DNA from: HGM04593 sp045631205
GTDB taxonomy: Bacteria; Bacteroidota; Bacteroidia; Bacteroidales; Bacteroidaceae
Length of the DNA: 64,000 nt
Assembly: GCA_045631205.1 (NCBI GenBank)
Contig: JAZQUI010000016.1
Coordinates: forward strand, 83,155-147,154
Reading direction: 5' to 3'
Numbering within the stretch: the first letter of the stretch is position 1; each line of letters opens with the position of its first letter. The position numbers and the translations under genes were made by a program. Below, piece after piece: positions 60,920 to 64,000 of the stretch. The notes under the pieces are model-generated. The model was given only the letters and a program-made list of their open reading frames with translations, made no database searches and was not told where the DNA came from.

Positions 60920-62077
60920 ATGAAAATAACAGATAGTATAAAATATGTTGGAGTCGATGACCTTGCCCTTGACCTTTTCGAGAGCCAGTATATTGTGCCC
61001 AATGGTATTTCATATAACTCTTACATAATAGACGATGAGCAGATAGCCCTGCTCGACACCGTTGACGCGCGCATGGCAGCTGAATGGTGGCAACGTGTGG
61101 AGAGCGCGCTCGACGGGCGCGAGCCATCGTACCTCATTGTTCACCACGCCGAGCCCGACCACGCTTCGCTCATTGCCGAGGCTATGGAGAAGTACCCCAC
61201 TATGCGCATTGTGGCAACCGCAAAAGCCTTGCAGATGATGCCGCAGTTTTTCGAGGGTGTCGATTACTCGTCGCGCTCTGTGGCTGTGAAAGAGGGCGAC
61301 ACGTTGTCGCTGGGCAAGCACACACTTACATTTCTCCTTGCTCCAATGGTTCACTGGCCCGAAGTGATGGTTACCTTTGACACAACCGAGAAGGTTCTCT
61401 TCTCGGCCGATGCCTTTGGAAAGTTCGGTGCCCTTTCGGCCGACGAGGAGTGGGCTTGCGAGGCTCGCCGCTATTACTTTAACATTTGTGGAAAGTATGG
61501 TGCGCAGGTGCAGGCCTTGCTCAAGAAAGTTTCCACCCTGCCCGTTGAGGTTATATGCCCCTTGCACGGCCCCGTGCTGAAAGAGAATATTGGTTACTAT
61601 ACCGCGCTCTACGATACCTGGAGCCGCTACGAGCCCGAAACCGAAGGCGTTTTTGTAGCCTATGCCTCTATACATGGTGGCACTGCCGCCGCAGCGGAAA
61701 AACTTGCGCAGATGTTAAGAGATGCAGGCGCGCCTGTGGTTGCCGTTTCCGACCTCTCGCGTTGCGATGGTGCCGAGGCAGTGGAAGATGCCTTCCGTTA
61801 CTCCCATCTGGTGCTTTGCGCTGCGTCGTACGATGCCGGCCTTTTCCCGCCAATGGAAGCGTTCTTGCATCACTTGAAGAGCAAGAATTTCCAGCGTCGC
61901 AAGGTCGCCTTGCTTGAGAATGGTTCGTGGGCTCCCACCGCAGCGCGTGTGATGCGTACCGCGCTCGAAGGTATGAAGGATATTGAAATTGTGGAGCCTG
62001 TGGTTACCATACGTTCGCGTATGAAGGAGAGCGACATACCCGCTATGCAACAACTGGTCGATGAATTGCTGAAATAA
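60920..62077 (+). CDS. FprA-family A-type flavoprotein
   Basis: A 385-residue cytoplasmic flavo-diiron protein: a metallo-beta-lactamase-like diiron domain (about 1-245) with His76-x-Glu78-x-Asp80-His81 and HWPEVMVT, and a flavodoxin domain (about 250-385) starting VFVAYASIHGGTAAAAEKL. FprA proteins reduce oxygen or nitric oxide to protect anaerobes. The gene starts one base after the stop of the glycosidase gene, so it is in the same transcript as the TonB receptor, an unexpected companion. A hairpin (CCCC-CACT/AGTG-GGGG) follows but has no T-run. Confidence 0.9.
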   Translation: MKITDSIKYVGVDDLALDLFESQYIVPNGISYNSYIIDDEQIALLDTVDARMAAEWWQRVESALDGREPSYLIVHHAEPDHASLIAEAMEKYPTMRIVATAKALQMMPQFFEGVDYSSRSVAVKEGDTLSLGKHTLTFLLAPMVHWPEVMVTFDTTEKVLFSADAFGKFGALSADEEWACEARRYYFNICGKYGAQVQALLKKVSTLPVEVICPLHGPVLKENIGYYTALYDTWSRYEPETEGVFVAYASIHGGTAAAAEKLAQMLRDAGAPVVAVSDLSRCDGAEAVEDAFRYSHLVLCAASYDAGLFPPMEAFLHHLKSKNFQRRKVALLENGSWAPTAARVMRTALEGMKDIEIVEPVVTIRSRMKESDIPAMQQLVDELLK

Positions 62078-62117
62078 CACCCCACACTTGGAGTGCGGGG
62101 TTAAAAATCATCTACTT

Positions 62118-63752
62118 ATGCATATTAAAAATGTTTTAATGTTAGCCTTGGTTGTTTGCTCTTGCATATTCTGTGCTTGTAGCGATGAACTCCCTGAGCA
62201 GTTTCAACTTCCGGATTTGCCAACTCAACCAATTATTGTTTTGTATGAAAACGATGTTCATTGTAGTATAGACGGCTATCCTATGCTTGTGTCGTATCGC
62301 GACGAGTGTTTGTCTGGCACTGATTATGTTTCGACTATATCTTGTGGCGATTTCGCAAGTGGAGGCCTTGCCGGTGCTATATCAAAAGGCGAAAGTATTG
62401 TCGAGATTATGAATTATGTAGGCTATGATGTTGTGGCTATAGGTAATCACGAGCTTGACTATGGAATGGAACAGATGTTCAATATTACCGAAGCGCTGGA
62501 TGCACCTGTGGTTTGTGCCAACTTTAAGAATGTACAAACCGACACTTATCCATACCCGGCCTATCATATTGTTAGTTATGGAAAAGTGGATGTAGCGTAT
62601 ATCGGCTTTACAACGACAACAAGCGGCACTGTTACCAGCCTAAGTGATGAACAAGGGAACCCGCTTTATAGCTTTATGCGCGAGGACTTTTATCAGAATG
62701 CCCAATATTTTATTGATGAAGCCCGCAACAAGGGAGCTGATTATGTCATAGCTCTCGCTCATTTGGGCGATAGCGAGAAAAGTGGAGGTCATTCCAGCTC
62801 TACTAACTTAATCATCAACACTTCGGGCTTGGATGCTGTTATCGATGGTCACGACCATCACGTTATTGAAGAACGATTTGTGAACAACAAAGACGGTAAG
62901 CCCGTTTTGCTAACATCTTCCGGCACAAATTTCCAATATATTGGCCAGCTGACTATCAACTCCGACGGAACTATGCATTCTTCACTTACAGATATAGTAA
63001 ATGGTGAGGTTGCTGCCGACAATAATGCGCAGGAATTCATCAATCGCTTGAAAGAAGATATTGGAAGCCAGGGTAATTTTGTCATTGGAAATAGCGAAGT
63101 GGATCTTATGATTTATGATGTCGACGGAAAGCGTATCGTCCGCAAGCAGGAATCTAATCTCGGTGATTTCTGTGCAGATGCCTTGCGCGTTTTCACGGAT
63201 GCCGATATTGCCTTAATTAATGGTGGTGGTATCCGCACCAATATAAAGCGTGGTGACATTCTGTTCAACGACCTTTATAATGTAATGCCTTTTGGTGATA
63301 TGATTGCTACGGGAATCATCACCGGACAACAATTGCTTGATGTGTTGGAATTTTCGGTTTCTTCTTTGCCTGCCGAATCGGGTTCTTTCATGCAAGTTAG
63401 CGGTTTGCGTTTTGAGGTTAATCCCTCTATTCCATCTCCTGTAGTGAAAGATTCGGAAACTTCGGTATTCTCACACGTGGGAGAGGGTAATCGCCGTGTC
63501 TCTAATGTAGAAGTTTTGGATAAAGAATGTGGAGAGTACAAAGAGATTGAATTGTCGCACCAATATATAATGGCGACATTGGATTACCTAATCCTCGAAC
63601 AAGGTGCTTCGGGTATGTTTAATCAGGTAGAACCAATTTCAACTTATTGGGGAGCAGATATTGAGATTCTGCGTCATTACCTAGAAACGACTCTTGGTGG
63701 TTGCGTAGGCGTTGAGTATAATGAACCTCAAGGACGTATTATATTCAAATAA
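62118..63752 (+). CDS. 5'-nucleotidase/UshA-like metallophosphatase lipoprotein
   Basis: A 544-residue lipoprotein (signal ending IFCAC, Cys21). The N-terminal metallophosphatase domain (about 40-320) has ENDVHC, GDFASGG, GNHELDYG, HLGDSE and GHDHH. The C-terminal 5'-nucleotidase domain (about 345-520) has NLGDFCADALR and LINGGGIRTNI followed by NVMPFGD, the nucleotide-binding signature. It would remove phosphate from nucleotides outside the inner membrane. ATG 62118 is chosen so that the lipoprotein signal is at the start. Its base composition looks more AT-rich than the preceding operon. A terminator follows. Confidence 0.88.
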   Translation: MHIKNVLMLALVVCSCIFCACSDELPEQFQLPDLPTQPIIVLYENDVHCSIDGYPMLVSYRDECLSGTDYVSTISCGDFASGGLAGAISKGESIVEIMNYVGYDVVAIGNHELDYGMEQMFNITEALDAPVVCANFKNVQTDTYPYPAYHIVSYGKVDVAYIGFTTTTSGTVTSLSDEQGNPLYSFMREDFYQNAQYFIDEARNKGADYVIALAHLGDSEKSGGHSSSTNLIINTSGLDAVIDGHDHHVIEERFVNNKDGKPVLLTSSGTNFQYIGQLTINSDGTMHSSLTDIVNGEVAADNNAQEFINRLKEDIGSQGNFVIGNSEVDLMIYDVDGKRIVRKQESNLGDFCADALRVFTDADIALINGGGIRTNIKRGDILFNDLYNVMPFGDMIATGIITGQQLLDVLEFSVSSLPAESGSFMQVSGLRFEVNPSIPSPVVKDSETSVFSHVGEGNRRVSNVEVLDKECGEYKEIELSHQYIMATLDYLILEQGASGMFNQVEPISTYWGADIEILRHYLETTLGGCVGVEYNEPQGRIIFK

Positions 63753-63813
63753 ATATACGTATATTTGAGGTTTACATCGAATATATGTAATTGTTCTATA
63801 AGGCAAAACTTGT

Positions 63814-63848
63814 AAGGGGATGTACTTTGTGGTGCATCCCCTTGTTCT
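63814..63848 (+). terminator. intrinsic terminator of the 5'-nucleotidase gene
   Basis: AAGGGGATGTAC (63814-63825) pairs with GTGCATCCCCTT (63832-63843), followed by GTTCTTT. Confidence 0.75.
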
Positions 63849-63867
63849 TTCTGGAATGCAGGTTACG

Positions 63868-63925
63868 TGGACAAAAAGTAGGATGTTTTTATTTAAAAAA
63901 TATCTTATTGGACAAAAAGTAGGAT
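63868..63925. repeat. two direct copies of a 17-base sequence
   Basis: TGGACAAAAAGTAGGAT occurs at 63868-63884 and again at 63909-63925, copies starting 41 bases apart. Only two copies are present, so it is not a CRISPR array. Its meaning is unclear; it may be the edge of a mobile or repeated element beyond the window. Confidence 0.6.
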
Positions 63926-63927
63926 AG

Positions 63928-63961
63928 ATTACCTCAACAGGGCATGCCCTGTTGAGGTAAT
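63928..63961. repeat. 34-base perfect palindrome
   Basis: Arms ATTACCTCAACAGGGCA and its exact complement meet at GCATGC, two bases after the second direct repeat. It may be a terminator for a gene entering from the right, or part of an element end. The remaining bases to 64000 show no gene. Confidence 0.6.
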
Positions 63962-64000
63962 TCGCGCTTAATAATGCCGCATAATGTACTCATCCAATAA

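Noticed and set aside
62079..62101. Terminator after the FprA gene
   Set aside because: A hairpin with one mismatch exists, but no T-run follows on either strand, so it was not listed as a terminator.
63868..63925. CRISPR-like repeats
   Set aside because: Only two copies, AT-rich, unequal context and no cas genes in the window.

Overview
The window is a chromosomal segment of an anaerobic Bacteroidales bacterium (phylum Bacteroidota). The signs are: promoters of the Bacteroidota type (-7 box TAnnTTTG or TAnnTTCG, in several cases with TTTG 19-20 bases upstream); the type IX secretion genes porU, porV, porG and porT; a single-chain class I fumarase; menaquinone genes; and rubrerythrin, FprA flavoprotein and a 2[4Fe-4S] ferredoxin. 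Genus cannot be fixed from the sequence alone. The genus Bacteroides itself is unlikely, because it normally lacks the type IX machinery.

Layout. 1-299: start of a GH95-like fucosidase. 478-3066: three overlapping glycosyltransferase genes. 3098-6666: an AspT/YidE-like transporter, then a Cu/Zn-type permease with a fused HMA domain, divergent from a Fur-family regulator. 6768-12467: a structured RNA with its own terminator, a 1762-residue secreted glycosidase-like protein interrupted by five repeats, and a coupled 55-residue peptide. 12552-15008: menA-ubiE-BASS transporter. 15126-18714: a membrane Ser/Thr kinase with a BspA-type LRR ectodomain, a small helix-turn-helix-like partner and a divergent lipoprotein. 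18827-21217: rmuC, a cupin lipoprotein and a decayed DUF5020/uracil-permease fusion. 21535-22224: tRNA-Leu(UAA) and a Rieske-like lipoprotein. 22305-25129: argH, an SRPBCC gene, pyrE and an SUI1 factor.

25276-42280 is a long rightward run: rex, an FAH-family enzyme, porU, porV, ispF, a phosphoesterase, ribD, a lipoprotein, porG, uppS, bamA, three Skp/OmpH chaperones and murI. It is devoted to the outer membrane, type IX secretion and wall precursors. 42287-44531 (leftward): a LolE-like permease, rbfA and an O-methyltransferase. 44709-52261 (rightward): xerD, a TPR lipoprotein, dprA, hflX, class I fumarase and rubrerythrin. 52701-53739: ferredoxin (leftward) and porT (rightward).

53764-55345 is the clearest regulatory find: a leader peptide with three consecutive Trp codons and mutually exclusive terminator and antiterminator hairpins, upstream of a TrpB2-type tryptophan synthase beta gene. 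56158-62077 is a tight operon of a non-SusC TonB receptor, a lipoprotein with an internal duplication, a GH123-like glycosidase and an FprA flavoprotein. The window ends with a 5'-nucleotidase-like lipoprotein and a short repeat/palindrome region that runs to the edge. No rRNA genes, CRISPR arrays, prophage or intact insertion sequences were seen.
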